A DNA stretch of 64,000 bases from contig JAXHMJ010000003.1 in assembly GCA_034521575.1 (NCBI GenBank), forward strand, positions 620,001 to 684,000, written 5' to 3'. Both the position numbers and the translations under genes were made by a program. The DNA comes from a candidate division KSB1 bacterium (GTDB lineage: Bacteria; Zhuqueibacterota; Zhuqueibacteria; Residuimicrobiales; Krinioviventaceae). Numbering within the stretch: the first letter of the stretch is position 1; each line of letters begins with the position of its first letter. This document shows, in pieces, positions 8,536 through 16,902 of this stretch. The notes beneath the pieces are model-generated. The model made no database searches, had not been told where the DNA came from, and saw nothing but the letters and a program-made list of their open reading frames with translations.

Positions 8536-8558
8536 CCACACGGAAGGCTTTTTTATTT
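8524..8558 (+). terminator. His operon attenuator terminator
   Basis: A perfect 10-bp stem, AAGCCTTCCG (8524-8533) with CGGAAGGCTT (8541-8550), has a seven-base loop and is followed by TTTTATTT. It lies between the leader peptide and hisG. Confidence 0.92.
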
Positions 8559-8644
8559 ACTACACGCAGGATCGGTTCCGGATTCGAATCTTTCCGAGCC
8601 TTGTTTCAAGACAATATCAGAGATTATCAATAACAGGAGTGTTT

Positions 8645-9541
8645 ATGGCAAGTTTGAAGGATTTTACAGACGATGTTTTGAAAATCGGATTGCCCAAAGG
8701 CAGTCTGCAGGAATCCACATTTCGGCTTTTGGCCAAGGCTGGTTATCATTTTTCAGTGAGCAGCCGTTCGTATTTTCCGTCTATCGATGACGATGAGATT
8801 CAGGCTATTTTGATTCGCGCTCAGGAAATGGCCAAATATGTTGAGGACGGCGTGTTTGATGTCGGCATGACCGGCAAAGACTGGATTCTTGAAAACCGGG
8901 CCGATGTCCATCAAGTGGCGGAACTCACGTACGCCAAACAGACCCGTCGGCCGGTGCGTTGGGTCCTGGCCGTGCCCAAAGAGTCTGATATTCAGTCCGT
9001 TCAGGACTTGAATGGCAAACGCATTGCCACCGAAATTGTCAATCTGACCCGGGACTATCTGAACGGCCATGGCGTAAACGCCACCGTCGAGTTTTCCTGG
9101 GGAGCCACGGAGGTGAAAGCGCCTACATTGGTAGATGCGATTGTGGAAGTGACCGAAACAGGCAGTTCGCTGCGTGCAAATAATCTCCGGATTGTGGATA
9201 CATTGCTCGAATCACGCACCATGCTGATTGCCAATAAAAAAAGCTGGGAAAATCCGGCAAAACGCGAGAAAATTGAAAATTTTAATCTAATGATCCAGGC
9301 CGCGCTTGCAGCCGAGGATAAAGTCGGTCTGAAAATGAATCTGCCGGAATCCAAACTCGATGAACTCATGAAGCAGCTGCCGGCGATGAAAAAACCTACG
9401 ATTTCGCATTTGTACGGCGGCGACTGGGTGGCTGTGGAAATTGTTGCCGAAGAGGAAGCGGTGCGGCGTCTGATCCCTGCCCTCAAACGGGCGGGCGCAG
9501 AAGATATTATTGAATATCCGCTGAATAAAATTATATATTAA
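8645..9541 (+). CDS. hisG: ATP phosphoribosyltransferase, long form
   Basis: Catalyses the first step of histidine synthesis, joining ATP and PRPP. The N-terminal [14 protein letters not shown] and the later [12 protein letters not shown] (PRPP-binding E-x-x-x-T-G-x-T-L type loop) identify the family. At 298 residues it is the long form, whose extra C-terminal ACT-like domain (ending [14 protein letters not shown]) binds histidine for feedback inhibition and removes the need for HisZ. The start at 8645 is chosen because AGGAG ends at 8639; a GTG at 8639 would overlap it. It is the first structural gene behind the attenuator. Confidence 0.96.
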   Translation: MASLKDFTDDVLKIGLPKGSLQESTFRLLAKAGYHFSVSSRSYFPSIDDDEIQAILIRAQEMAKYVEDGVFDVGMTGKDWILENRADVHQVAELTYAKQTRRPVRWVLAVPKESDIQSVQDLNGKRIATEIVNLTRDYLNGHGVNATVEFSWGATEVKAPTLVDAIVEVTETGSSLRANNLRIVDTLLESRTMLIANKKSWENPAKREKIENFNLMIQAALAAEDKVGLKMNLPESKLDELMKQLPAMKKPTISHLYGGDWVAVEIVAEEEAVRRLIPALKRAGAEDIIEYPLNKIIY

Positions 9542-9554
9542 TACCGGACTAGTT

Positions 9555-10844
9555 ATGAATATATATCAAAAAGATCAGCTAACGGATTTTATGCATAAAT
9601 TTGAATCCCGCCGCCTCGAAATTTCTCGGGACGTTGAAAAAGCGGTGGCGGATATCCTGCAGAACGTGCAGCAGTATGGAGACCGGGCGCTTGTTGAATA
9701 CGCACAGCGCTTTGACCGGGTAAATCTGAATGTGCATCCATTGCGTGTACCCGAGGAAACCCTGCAGCAGGCACACGCGCAGCTTGACCCGGAACTTTTG
9801 GATGTTTTGCGCGGTTCGCGTGATAATATCAAACGCTATCACGAAAAAGCCATCCCCCAATCCTGGCTGACCTGGGAAGACGACGGTGTCGTGCTGGGAC
9901 GGCGGGTGCAGCCTTTGGAGCGAGTGGGGGTATATGTGCCCGGCGGACTGGCCGCCTATCCATCCTCATTGCTGATGGGGGCTGTGCCGGCGCAGGTGGC
10001 CGGAGTTGCACAAATTTGCGTGACCACACCCTGTAATGCGGAAGGAAAAATGAATCCGTTGATACTGGCCGCAGCCTGGGAACTGGGCATTGAGAATGTA
10101 TATCGGGTGGGCGGTGCGCATGCTGTGGCCGGCATGGCATTCGGAACCGACACCATTCCGCGCGTAGACAAGATTGTCGGACCGGGAAATATCTATGTGG
10201 CCACTGCCAAGAAAATGCTGTATGGTCAATGCGGTATTGATATGGTGGCCGGGCCCAGTGAGGTATTGATCATCGCGGATGAAAGCGCGGATCCGGCTTT
10301 TGCCGCAGCGGATCTGCTGGCGCAGGCCGAACACGATCCGCTGGCTTCGTCCATTCTGGTGACACCTTCTTCCGAGGTGGCCAAAGCTGTGGCCATAGAA
10401 ACCGAACAACAACTGCTCAAACTGGACCGGGTTGAGATTCTGAATTCATCCCTCGCCGAATACGGGGGCATTCTTTTGCTCGACAGCATGCAGGAATGTG
10501 TCGAGATTTCCAACCGGCTGGCCCCGGAACATCTGGGACTGCATGTCCGTGATCCGTGGACGCTGCTGGGGGACATCAAAAACGCAGGCGCCATATTTCT
10601 GGGACATTATTCACCGGAAGCTGTCGGTGATTACTGGGCCGGTCCCAATCACGTTCTGCCGACCAATGGGTCGGCGCGCTTTTTCTCGCCCTTGCGCACC
10701 GAAGACTTTGTCAAGGTGAGCAGTTTGATTTCCTATACCCAAACCGCTATGCAGAAACACGGTGAAAAAATTCGACGATTTGCCGAGAGCGAAGGACTGG
10801 ATGCGCATGCCTCCGCCATCGAAAAACGAATGGATTCATTATGA
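9555..10844 (+). CDS. hisD: Histidinol dehydrogenase
   Basis: Performs the last two steps of histidine synthesis, oxidising histidinol to histidine with NAD and zinc. It is full length at 429 residues. Family motifs include VYVPGGLAAYPSSLLMGAVP, GNIYVATAKKMLYG followed by DMVAGPSEVLIIAD, the zinc-ligand stretch QAEHDP, PEHLGLH, and SPEAVGDYWAGPNHVLPT. It follows hisG by 13 bases and overlaps the start of hisC by four bases (ATGA). Confidence 0.97.
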   Translation: MNIYQKDQLTDFMHKFESRRLEISRDVEKAVADILQNVQQYGDRALVEYAQRFDRVNLNVHPLRVPEETLQQAHAQLDPELLDVLRGSRDNIKRYHEKAIPQSWLTWEDDGVVLGRRVQPLERVGVYVPGGLAAYPSSLLMGAVPAQVAGVAQICVTTPCNAEGKMNPLILAAAWELGIENVYRVGGAHAVAGMAFGTDTIPRVDKIVGPGNIYVATAKKMLYGQCGIDMVAGPSEVLIIADESADPAFAAADLLAQAEHDPLASSILVTPSSEVAKAVAIETEQQLLKLDRVEILNSSLAEYGGILLLDSMQECVEISNRLAPEHLGLHVRDPWTLLGDIKNAGAIFLGHYSPEAVGDYWAGPNHVLPTNGSARFFSPLRTEDFVKVSSLISYTQTAMQKHGEKIRRFAESEGLDAHASAIEKRMDSL

Positions 10845-11914
10845 AACAGTATTTCAAAACTTCAGTTTTAGATCTGGACGGCTATTCCTCCCCGCCGCAA
10901 AAAGAATTCAAAGTCAAGCTGAACCAGAACGAGAGCCCTTTTGATGTGCCGGAGGAAATCAAAAACCGCTGTATACAGCGCATCGAACAGCTCGCCTGGA
11001 ACCGCTATCCGATCAACAATTCTCAACTGCTTCGGGATAAACTGGCGGCCCGGCATGCCGTGTCTGCGGACCAAATACTGCTCGGCAATGGCTCCAATCA
11101 GTTGTTTCAAACGTTGTTAACCGCTGTCCTGTCACCCGGAGACGGCGTTCTTCTGACACCGCCGACGTTCTCGCTGTATCAGTTGTTTGCAAAGATTTAT
11201 GACGCTTCTATCATCGAGGTAATGCACCCGCCGGATGAATCGTATCCTCTCGACAAGGTGCTGGAGAAAATCAAGCATGAATCACCGCGTCTGGTCATCG
11301 TGTGTTCCCCCAATAATCCCACAGGAGCGGAAATTTCGCTGCCGGATGTTGAAAACATTTGCCGGAATGCGCCGGGACTGGTGCTGTTTGACGAAGCGTA
11401 TGGTGAATTTTCCGATCGTGAAGCGGTTTCCCTGGTACAGCGCCATGAAAATCTGGTCGTTTCGCGCACGTTTTCCAAGGCGTTCAGTATGGCGGGGTTG
11501 CGGTTTGGCTATTTGATCGCACAGCGTCCCGTCATTCAGCAGCTTGGCAAGGTGAATCTGCCTTATAACGTCAATGTGTTTACCGAACAGGTGGCCATGG
11601 AATTACTGAATCATCAGAGTGACTTGATGCAGCACGTTCAGTATCTGCAAACAGAACGAGACCGCGTCTATGCACTCCTTCAGCGGCTCTCGACTGTGAC
11701 TGTTTATCCCAGTGCAGCCAATTATCTGCTGCTGAAAGGTCCGGATGATCTGGATCTGTTTGAAGCCTTGAAGAAACATGGAATCCTGGTGCGGGATGTC
11801 GGTTCTTATCCGCTGCTGCAGGGACATCAGCGGGTCACCATTGGCTGCAAAGAGGAAAATGATCTGTTTCTGGACGCTTTACAGAGGGTTATGCAGGAAT
11901 ATCACTCATACTAA
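10841..11914 (+). CDS. hisC: Histidinol-phosphate aminotransferase
   Basis: A fold-type I PLP aminotransferase (357 residues) that converts imidazole-acetol phosphate to histidinol phosphate. It shows KLNQNESPFDVP near the start, SPNNPTGAEIS, the PLP-binding DEAYGEFSD, and the Schiff-base Lys in RTFSKAFSMAGLRFGYLI. Aminotransferases of this kind can also act on aromatic substrates, but the position inside the his operon settles the role. It is translationally coupled to hisD. Confidence 0.96.
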   Translation: MKQYFKTSVLDLDGYSSPPQKEFKVKLNQNESPFDVPEEIKNRCIQRIEQLAWNRYPINNSQLLRDKLAARHAVSADQILLGNGSNQLFQTLLTAVLSPGDGVLLTPPTFSLYQLFAKIYDASIIEVMHPPDESYPLDKVLEKIKHESPRLVIVCSPNNPTGAEISLPDVENICRNAPGLVLFDEAYGEFSDREAVSLVQRHENLVVSRTFSKAFSMAGLRFGYLIAQRPVIQQLGKVNLPYNVNVFTEQVAMELLNHQSDLMQHVQYLQTERDRVYALLQRLSTVTVYPSAANYLLLKGPDDLDLFEALKKHGILVRDVGSYPLLQGHQRVTIGCKEENDLFLDALQRVMQEYHSY

Positions 11915-11925
11915 CGGAGTGTATT

Positions 11926-12510
11926 ATGAAACGCAAGGCACATATGGAACGCAACACCAAAGAGACTCGGATCCAGTTGTCTCTGAATCTCGATGGGTGC
12001 GGTGACGGTTCGGTTTCTACCGGGATTGGATTTTTTGACCACTTGCTGGATGCACTGCAAAAGCATGCCGGCTTTGATTTGAATCTCAAGGCAGCCGGAG
12101 ATTTGCATATTGACGGGCACCACACAGTAGAGGATGCCGGGATTGTGTTCGGGCAGGTGTTTTCCGAGGCTGTGGGCGATGCCGGTGGCATCCATCGCTT
12201 CGGCTGGGCCTATTGCCCGCTGGATGAAGCCCTGGCCAGAGCGGTCGTGGATATTTCCGGTCGTGCTTTTTTCCGCTATTCGAGCGAGCTGGAACTGAGA
12301 CGCGTTGGCGGGTTTGACGGCGAATTGTTTACAGAATTTTTGCGCGCTTTTGCGGATAATGCCCGAATCAATCTGCATGTCACACTGATAGACGGCAGCA
12401 ATCATCATCATGCCATGGAAGCGATGATCAAGGCAACGGCGCGCGCACTGCGCATGGCGCTCACCCGGGATGACCGGGAAACCGGTATACCGTCAACCAA
12501 GGGGTATTAA
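11926..12510 (+). CDS. hisB: Imidazoleglycerol-phosphate dehydratase
   Basis: Dehydrates imidazole-glycerol phosphate using manganese. The monofunctional form is seen (194 residues, no phosphatase domain). Metal-binding His clusters are clear in TGIGFFDHLLDALQKHAGFD, DGHHTVEDAGI and DGSNHHHAMEAMIK. GGAG at 11915 precedes the ATG. Histidinol-phosphate phosphatase must be supplied elsewhere, since no such gene is visible in this operon. Confidence 0.97.
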   Translation: MKRKAHMERNTKETRIQLSLNLDGCGDGSVSTGIGFFDHLLDALQKHAGFDLNLKAAGDLHIDGHHTVEDAGIVFGQVFSEAVGDAGGIHRFGWAYCPLDEALARAVVDISGRAFFRYSSELELRRVGGFDGELFTEFLRAFADNARINLHVTLIDGSNHHHAMEAMIKATARALRMALTRDDRETGIPSTKGY

Positions 12511-12511
12511 A

Positions 12512-13108
12512 GTGATCTGTGTCATCGATTATAATGCAGGAAATTTGCGCAGTGTACAGAAAGCATTGGAAATCTGTGGCGCAAATACGATAGTGAGTTC
12601 AGAACCGGATGATATGCGCAAGGCGGATAAAGTGGTGTTTCCCGGAGTCGGGGCGTTCGGCAAAGCCATGCATACTCTAAAAGAACTGCAGCTGGTAGAG
12701 CCGATCCGGGAGGTAATAGACCAAGGCAAACCGTTCCTGGGTATTTGTCTGGGACTGCAGCTGCTGCATGAAACCAGTGAAGAAAGTCCGGGCGTAACCG
12801 GACTTTCTGTGATTAAAGGGCGTGTTAAACGCTTTTCCGATCAGCTCAAAGTCCCGCATCTGGGCTGGAATGTGCTCATTCAGCAGCCTTCTCCACTGTG
12901 GAACCAGGTACCGGATGAGAGTTATTTTTATTTTGCCCATTCATATTATATCCAGCCTGCCGATGAGGATATTGTCACAGGTGAAAGTGAATACGATGGA
13001 CAATTTGCGGTGGCTGTTCGGCGGGATAACGTGTTTGGACTGCAGTTTCATCCCGAAAAATCACAGAAATACGGATTACAAATCCTGAAAAATTTCATTG
13101 AACTATAG
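12512..13108 (+). CDS. hisH: Imidazole glycerol phosphate synthase, glutaminase subunit
   Basis: A class I glutamine amidotransferase that feeds ammonia to HisF. The GTG start at 12512 gives the expected opening VICVIDYNAGNLRSV, with AAGGGG about eight bases before it; an earlier in-frame ATG at 12470 lies inside hisB. Catalytic residues are visible: Cys in FLGICLGLQLL, and His and Glu in FHPEKSQKYG. Length is 198 residues, normal for HisH. Confidence 0.96.
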   Translation: MICVIDYNAGNLRSVQKALEICGANTIVSSEPDDMRKADKVVFPGVGAFGKAMHTLKELQLVEPIREVIDQGKPFLGICLGLQLLHETSEESPGVTGLSVIKGRVKRFSDQLKVPHLGWNVLIQQPSPLWNQVPDESYFYFAHSYYIQPADEDIVTGESEYDGQFAVAVRRDNVFGLQFHPEKSQKYGLQILKNFIEL

Positions 13109-13117
13109 GAGGCGTTT

Positions 13118-13844
13118 GTGCAGATTTTACCGGCCATTGACCTGCTTGGTGGAAAATGTGTAAGACTGAAACAGGGGGCTGAAAAAACAGCCAAAGTCTA
13201 CAATGAGGACCCCGTGCAGCAGGCGCGCTTGTGGGAAGAGCAGGGAGGAGAGGTGTTGCATATTGTCAATCTGGACGGCGCATTCGGCCGGGCAGCGGAA
13301 AATGTACAGGCCATTGAAAGCATTGTTAATGCGGTCACGTGCCCGGTTGAGCTGGGCGGCGGTATCCGTAACATGCAGGACATTGAGCGCTGGTTGGAGC
13401 TTGGCGTGACGCGGGTCATTCTGGGAACGGTCGCAATTACAGATCCCGAAATCGTCGACTCGGCTGTTCGAACATACGGCGCTGAAAAGATTATTGTGGG
13501 GCTGGATGGACGTGATAATAAAGTGGCTATTGAAGGCTGGGAAAAACAGACGGATACCGGAATCTTTGACTCTCGCCGTCGAGATGCGCGATAAAGGCGT
13601 ACAGCGTATTATCTATACGGATGTGCGCCGGGACGGTGAACTGACAGGCCCGGATATTAAAGCCACAGACCGGTTGAGCCGTGACACCGGCTTGAAAATT
13701 ATTGCATCGGGTGGATTTTCCAAACTTGAACATTTTGAAGAATTATACGCTTTGAATAATCCCAATATCGAAGGCGCAATCGTGGGGACCGCGCTGTACG
13801 AAAACAAGCTTGATTTGAGTGACCTGGTCAAGCGTTACCGTTAA
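13118..13844 (+). CDS. hisA: HisA isomerase, one frameshift
   Basis: A TIM-barrel isomerase (ProFAR isomerase) acting before HisHF. The first frame starts with GTG (LPAIDLLGGKCVRLKQG) and shows VELGGGIRNMQDIE. At about 13557 one extra base moves the signal to the next frame, where ESLTLAVEMRDKGVQRIIYT continues, followed by DVRRDGELTGPD and IIASGGFSKLEHFEEL. Joined, the protein has the normal 240 or so residues. Both halves look undamaged, so a base error or a very recent mutation is likely. GGAGG lies upstream of the GTG. Confidence 0.9.
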
Positions 13845-13859
13845 GCAGAGGAACTGAAC

Positions 13860-14619
13860 ATGCTGGCAAAACGTATTATTCCCTGTCTGGATGTCAAGGA
13901 TGGACGGGTGGTCAAGGGTATTAATTTTTTAAACCTGATTGATGCCGGGGATCCGGTTGAACAGGCCAAATATTATGATGAACTCGGCGCAGACGAACTG
14001 GTGTATCTGGATATCACGGCCTCGCATGAAAAACGCGATATCATGCTGGATGTGGTGCGGCGCACTTCGGAACAGGTGTTTATGCCCCTGACTGTCGGAG
14101 GCGGTGTGCGCACCCCGGAAGACGCGCAATTGCTGCTTAAAAGCGGTGCGGACAAGGTGACCATGAATACCGCGGCGGTTCTGAACCCGGCAGCTGATCA
14201 CAAACTGTTCGGAACGCTTTGGCGCACAGGCCACCGTGCTGGCAATCGACGCCAAATACAAAGAGAACGGCCATTGGCAGGTCTATATTTACGGCGGACG
14301 CGAGCCGGTTGAACGGGATGCCCTCGAATGGGCATTAGAGGCGGAAGAACGGGGGGCGGGAGAAATCCTGCTTACCTCCATGGACCGTGACGGCACACAG
14401 GACGGGTTTGATCTTGATTTGACATGGACGATCTCCCATGCTGTAAATATACCGGTCATTGCTTCCGGCGGCTGTGGAGCTGTGGAACATTTTTATGACG
14501 TTTTTGCCAATGGCGCCGCAGATGCAGCGCTTGCGGCATCGATCTTTCATTATCGAAAAAACTCTATAGAAGAAGTGAAACAATATTTACAGGAAAGGAA
14601 TATTCATGTCCGAAATTGA
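13860..14619 (+). CDS. hisF: HisF cyclase subunit, one frameshift
   Basis: The TIM-barrel partner of HisH, making imidazole-glycerol phosphate and AICAR. It opens [20 protein letters not shown], with the catalytic Asp in this region (CLDVK). [15 protein letters not shown] follows. At about 14193 an extra G shifts the frame; the other frame resumes [20 protein letters not shown] with the second catalytic Asp, then [15 protein letters not shown] and [13 protein letters not shown]. Corrected length is about 252 residues, normal for HisF. The end overlaps hisI. Confidence 0.9.
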
Positions 14620-14955
14620 AGTGTTGATCAAAAAGGATTTTATTGCTCATTTGACGTTTGATGACCGAGGACTCATTCCGGCGATTGTACAGGATGTTAA
14701 TGACAATACGATCCTGATGCTCGGATATATGAACAAAGAAAGCATTGAAATGACATTTGAAAAGAATAAAGTGACCTTCTGGGAGCCGGTCCCGAAAAAA
14801 ATTCTGGACCAAAGGTGAAACCTCGGGCAACTATCTCAGTGGTGGAAATGTACACAGACTGCGATACGGATACAATTCTGGTAAAAGCACAACCGTTTGG
14901 TCCCACCTGTCACACCGGCAAACGTTCCTGTTTTTCCTGGAAGGTTGATGGGTAA
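14606..14955 (+). CDS. hisI: Phosphoribosyl-AMP cyclohydrolase, two frameshifts
   Basis: Opens the adenine ring of PR-AMP. The first frame gives the N-terminal half up to KVTFW. An extra G in the GGG at 14781-14783 breaks it; correcting this gives [20 protein letters not shown] missing base near 14838 breaks it again; correcting that gives [15 protein letters not shown], with its metal-binding D-C-D-x-D, and CHTGKRSCF at the end. The result is a HisI of about 116 residues without a fused HisE domain. No hisE is visible in this window. Confidence 0.88.
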
Positions 14956-15785
14956 TGCTGAATGCTTTTCAAAAAGCCTTTATGTTTGTTGTGCTGATTC
15001 TCGCCTGCAATTCTGTTCACGGACAGACGCCTTTTAAGGAAAATACGTTTGATGAATATGCGTATCCCGGGTGTGTCAAGGATGAACAGTATACGCGCAT
15101 TATTGAAAAACGCTCACGCCAGCAGTTTCCCAACGCAAGAACTTTGTTGGTTGCAAGCTTTTTGACCACGGACCGACCGCGGCAGGTTGTGTCTTATTAT
15201 TCAAAACTGTCCGGACAGCGTTTTTTTAAATACGGCAATTTTTTCACTTATGTTTTTTCTGAAATTGATGGAAAAGCAGCCACCCGCATTGATGTGTACC
15301 CGGTTGAAATTGCCAAAACCTACAGTTATTTCTGGCCGACCCGAATTGATTTGTATATTATCCGTTATCCTATACGGGTGAAATTTCCTCAGGGACTGGA
15401 CCAGTCGAAAGAAGAGTTAAAGCAACGGGTCGGACGTTTATATTTTGACGGCAGGTTACGTAAAGATATCGCCCGCCTTGATATGGAGGAAATCGGTCCG
15501 GACGCAGAAGTGTATGTCATCGAGACCGACGAGTCGTTTTATAAAGTAACCCAGTTTTTCCGTCATCGATATGGGCGGATTGAAGTGATTCAAATGCGGG
15601 ACCAGAATATGTGGGTTCGTCAGGCTGAGTTTGATGCCAGCTGGGCGATTCGGCTTGAAGCAGATGAAATTCAGCTGGTTATCCGCATCGAAGAAAATCC
15701 TCTGGTCATTGACCGGCACGGCAATACCCAGTTGTACAAAGGCAAGGTTTTTATAAAATATATATTCTGGAAGCAGGAAGAGTAA
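14955..15785 (+). CDS. Secreted protein of unknown function
   Basis: 276 residues with a clear signal peptide (hydrophobic residues about 9-18, cleavage near VHGQ at about residue 24). I do not recognise a family. The mature part is mixed alpha/beta and rich in Tyr, Arg and Asp, with one Cys soon after the signal. Its ATG overlaps the hisI stop by one base (TAATG), so it may ride on the his transcript, although a periplasmic or surface role has no evident link with histidine. A diacylglycerol-kinase-like gene follows 28 bases on. Confidence 0.7.
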   Translation: MLNAFQKAFMFVVLILACNSVHGQTPFKENTFDEYAYPGCVKDEQYTRIIEKRSRQQFPNARTLLVASFLTTDRPRQVVSYYSKLSGQRFFKYGNFFTYVFSEIDGKAATRIDVYPVEIAKTYSYFWPTRIDLYIIRYPIRVKFPQGLDQSKEELKQRVGRLYFDGRLRKDIARLDMEEIGPDAEVYVIETDESFYKVTQFFRHRYGRIEVIQMRDQNMWVRQAEFDASWAIRLEADEIQLVIRIEENPLVIDRHGNTQLYKGKVFIKYIFWKQEE

Positions 15786-15813
15786 TATTCGATTATTGGA
15801 TGTGGTGTGAAAC

Positions 15814-16716
15814 ATGAGGCTGCCGATGCGATATATGATTATTGAAAATCCTTACGCTGCCGGGGGCGAATCAAAAAAGCATTTTCCACATATTGAAAAA
15901 CGATTCAGAGATTGTGGAGTAGAATACAAAGCGGTTGAGACCCGGAATGCGGCGGATGCTGAACAGCTGGCGTATACTGCAGCGAAACAATTTTACGACA
16001 TGATTATTGCCGTGGGCGGCGACGGTACGATCAATCAGGTTGTCAACGGCATTATGAAAGCGGACGCTCATGCAGCTCTGGGTATTATTCCAGCCGGTAC
16101 TTGTAACGATTTTATCAAATCGGTCGGCATTCCGGAAAGTATCAGCCGAGCCTGTGATATTATTCTTTCCGGAAAAACTCTTCCGGTTGACGTGGCGCTT
16201 GCGGGCGACCGGTTTTTTATCAATGCCATCGGTATCGGATTTGATGTCAAAGTCGTCCAGGACCTGGCGCTATACAGTTATCTTCCCGGAAAACTTGCTT
16301 ATTATGCTGCTGTGTTTAAAAATATATTCAGGTACAAAGCCTTGCCGCTGGATATTCATAGCAAAACGGACCGACATCAGATGGATATGGTGATGCTGGC
16401 TGTGACAAACGGGCAATATTATGGTGGAAGCTTTCATATCGCACCGACCGCGGATGTGATGGACGGGATGCTGAATGTTGTTATGGTGCATGACTTGAGC
16501 GCTTTTAAACGTGTTTTATTCCTTCCCAAAGTGGCCAAAGGCACACATCTCAGCGCTCATAATGTAGATCATTTTACGACAACCGAACTGTCTATCCGCT
16601 CATCAACCCCTTTGACTCTGCAGATTGAAGGAGAGTTGATGCAATGGCCGGAGCCGTTCATATCCATTTCCAGCATCCATCGCGGTCTCAATGTCGCTTG
16701 TATGGGCGATGCTTAA
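15814..16716 (+). CDS. Diacylglycerol kinase-family lipid kinase (YegS/BmrU-like)
   Basis: A cytoplasmic or membrane-associated lipid kinase. AVGGDGTINQVVNGIM is the catalytic GGDGT loop, preceded by the substrate-side IIENPYAAGG motif, and GIIPAGTCNDFIKSVGIP is the second family signature. At 300 residues it is full length. Start 15814 or the in-frame ATG at 15826 are both possible. Lipid substrate (diacylglycerol, phosphatidylglycerol or sphingoid base) cannot be told from sequence. Confidence 0.88.
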   Translation: MRLPMRYMIIENPYAAGGESKKHFPHIEKRFRDCGVEYKAVETRNAADAEQLAYTAAKQFYDMIIAVGGDGTINQVVNGIMKADAHAALGIIPAGTCNDFIKSVGIPESISRACDIILSGKTLPVDVALAGDRFFINAIGIGFDVKVVQDLALYSYLPGKLAYYAAVFKNIFRYKALPLDIHSKTDRHQMDMVMLAVTNGQYYGGSFHIAPTADVMDGMLNVVMVHDLSAFKRVLFLPKVAKGTHLSAHNVDHFTTTELSIRSSTPLTLQIEGELMQWPEPFISISSIHRGLNVACMGDA

Positions 16717-16902
16717 TAGACCAATCATCCTGTTTACGGTATCGACTCTCACTTGTATGAGATATTGCTCTGTTTTTCCTTGCAACGAATTTCTAAAATT
16801 CGTATGTTAAAATGAGCTTTCTTATAAACTGACCCGTATAGGGCAAGTTTGCATTCTGTTTGAATTGTTCCGATATCAAATATTAAAGAGAATCAAAACC
16901 GT

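Noticed and set aside
8383-8644. T-box riboswitch before hisG
   Set aside because: A translated His-rich peptide with exclusive hairpins explains the leader; no T-box consensus was seen.
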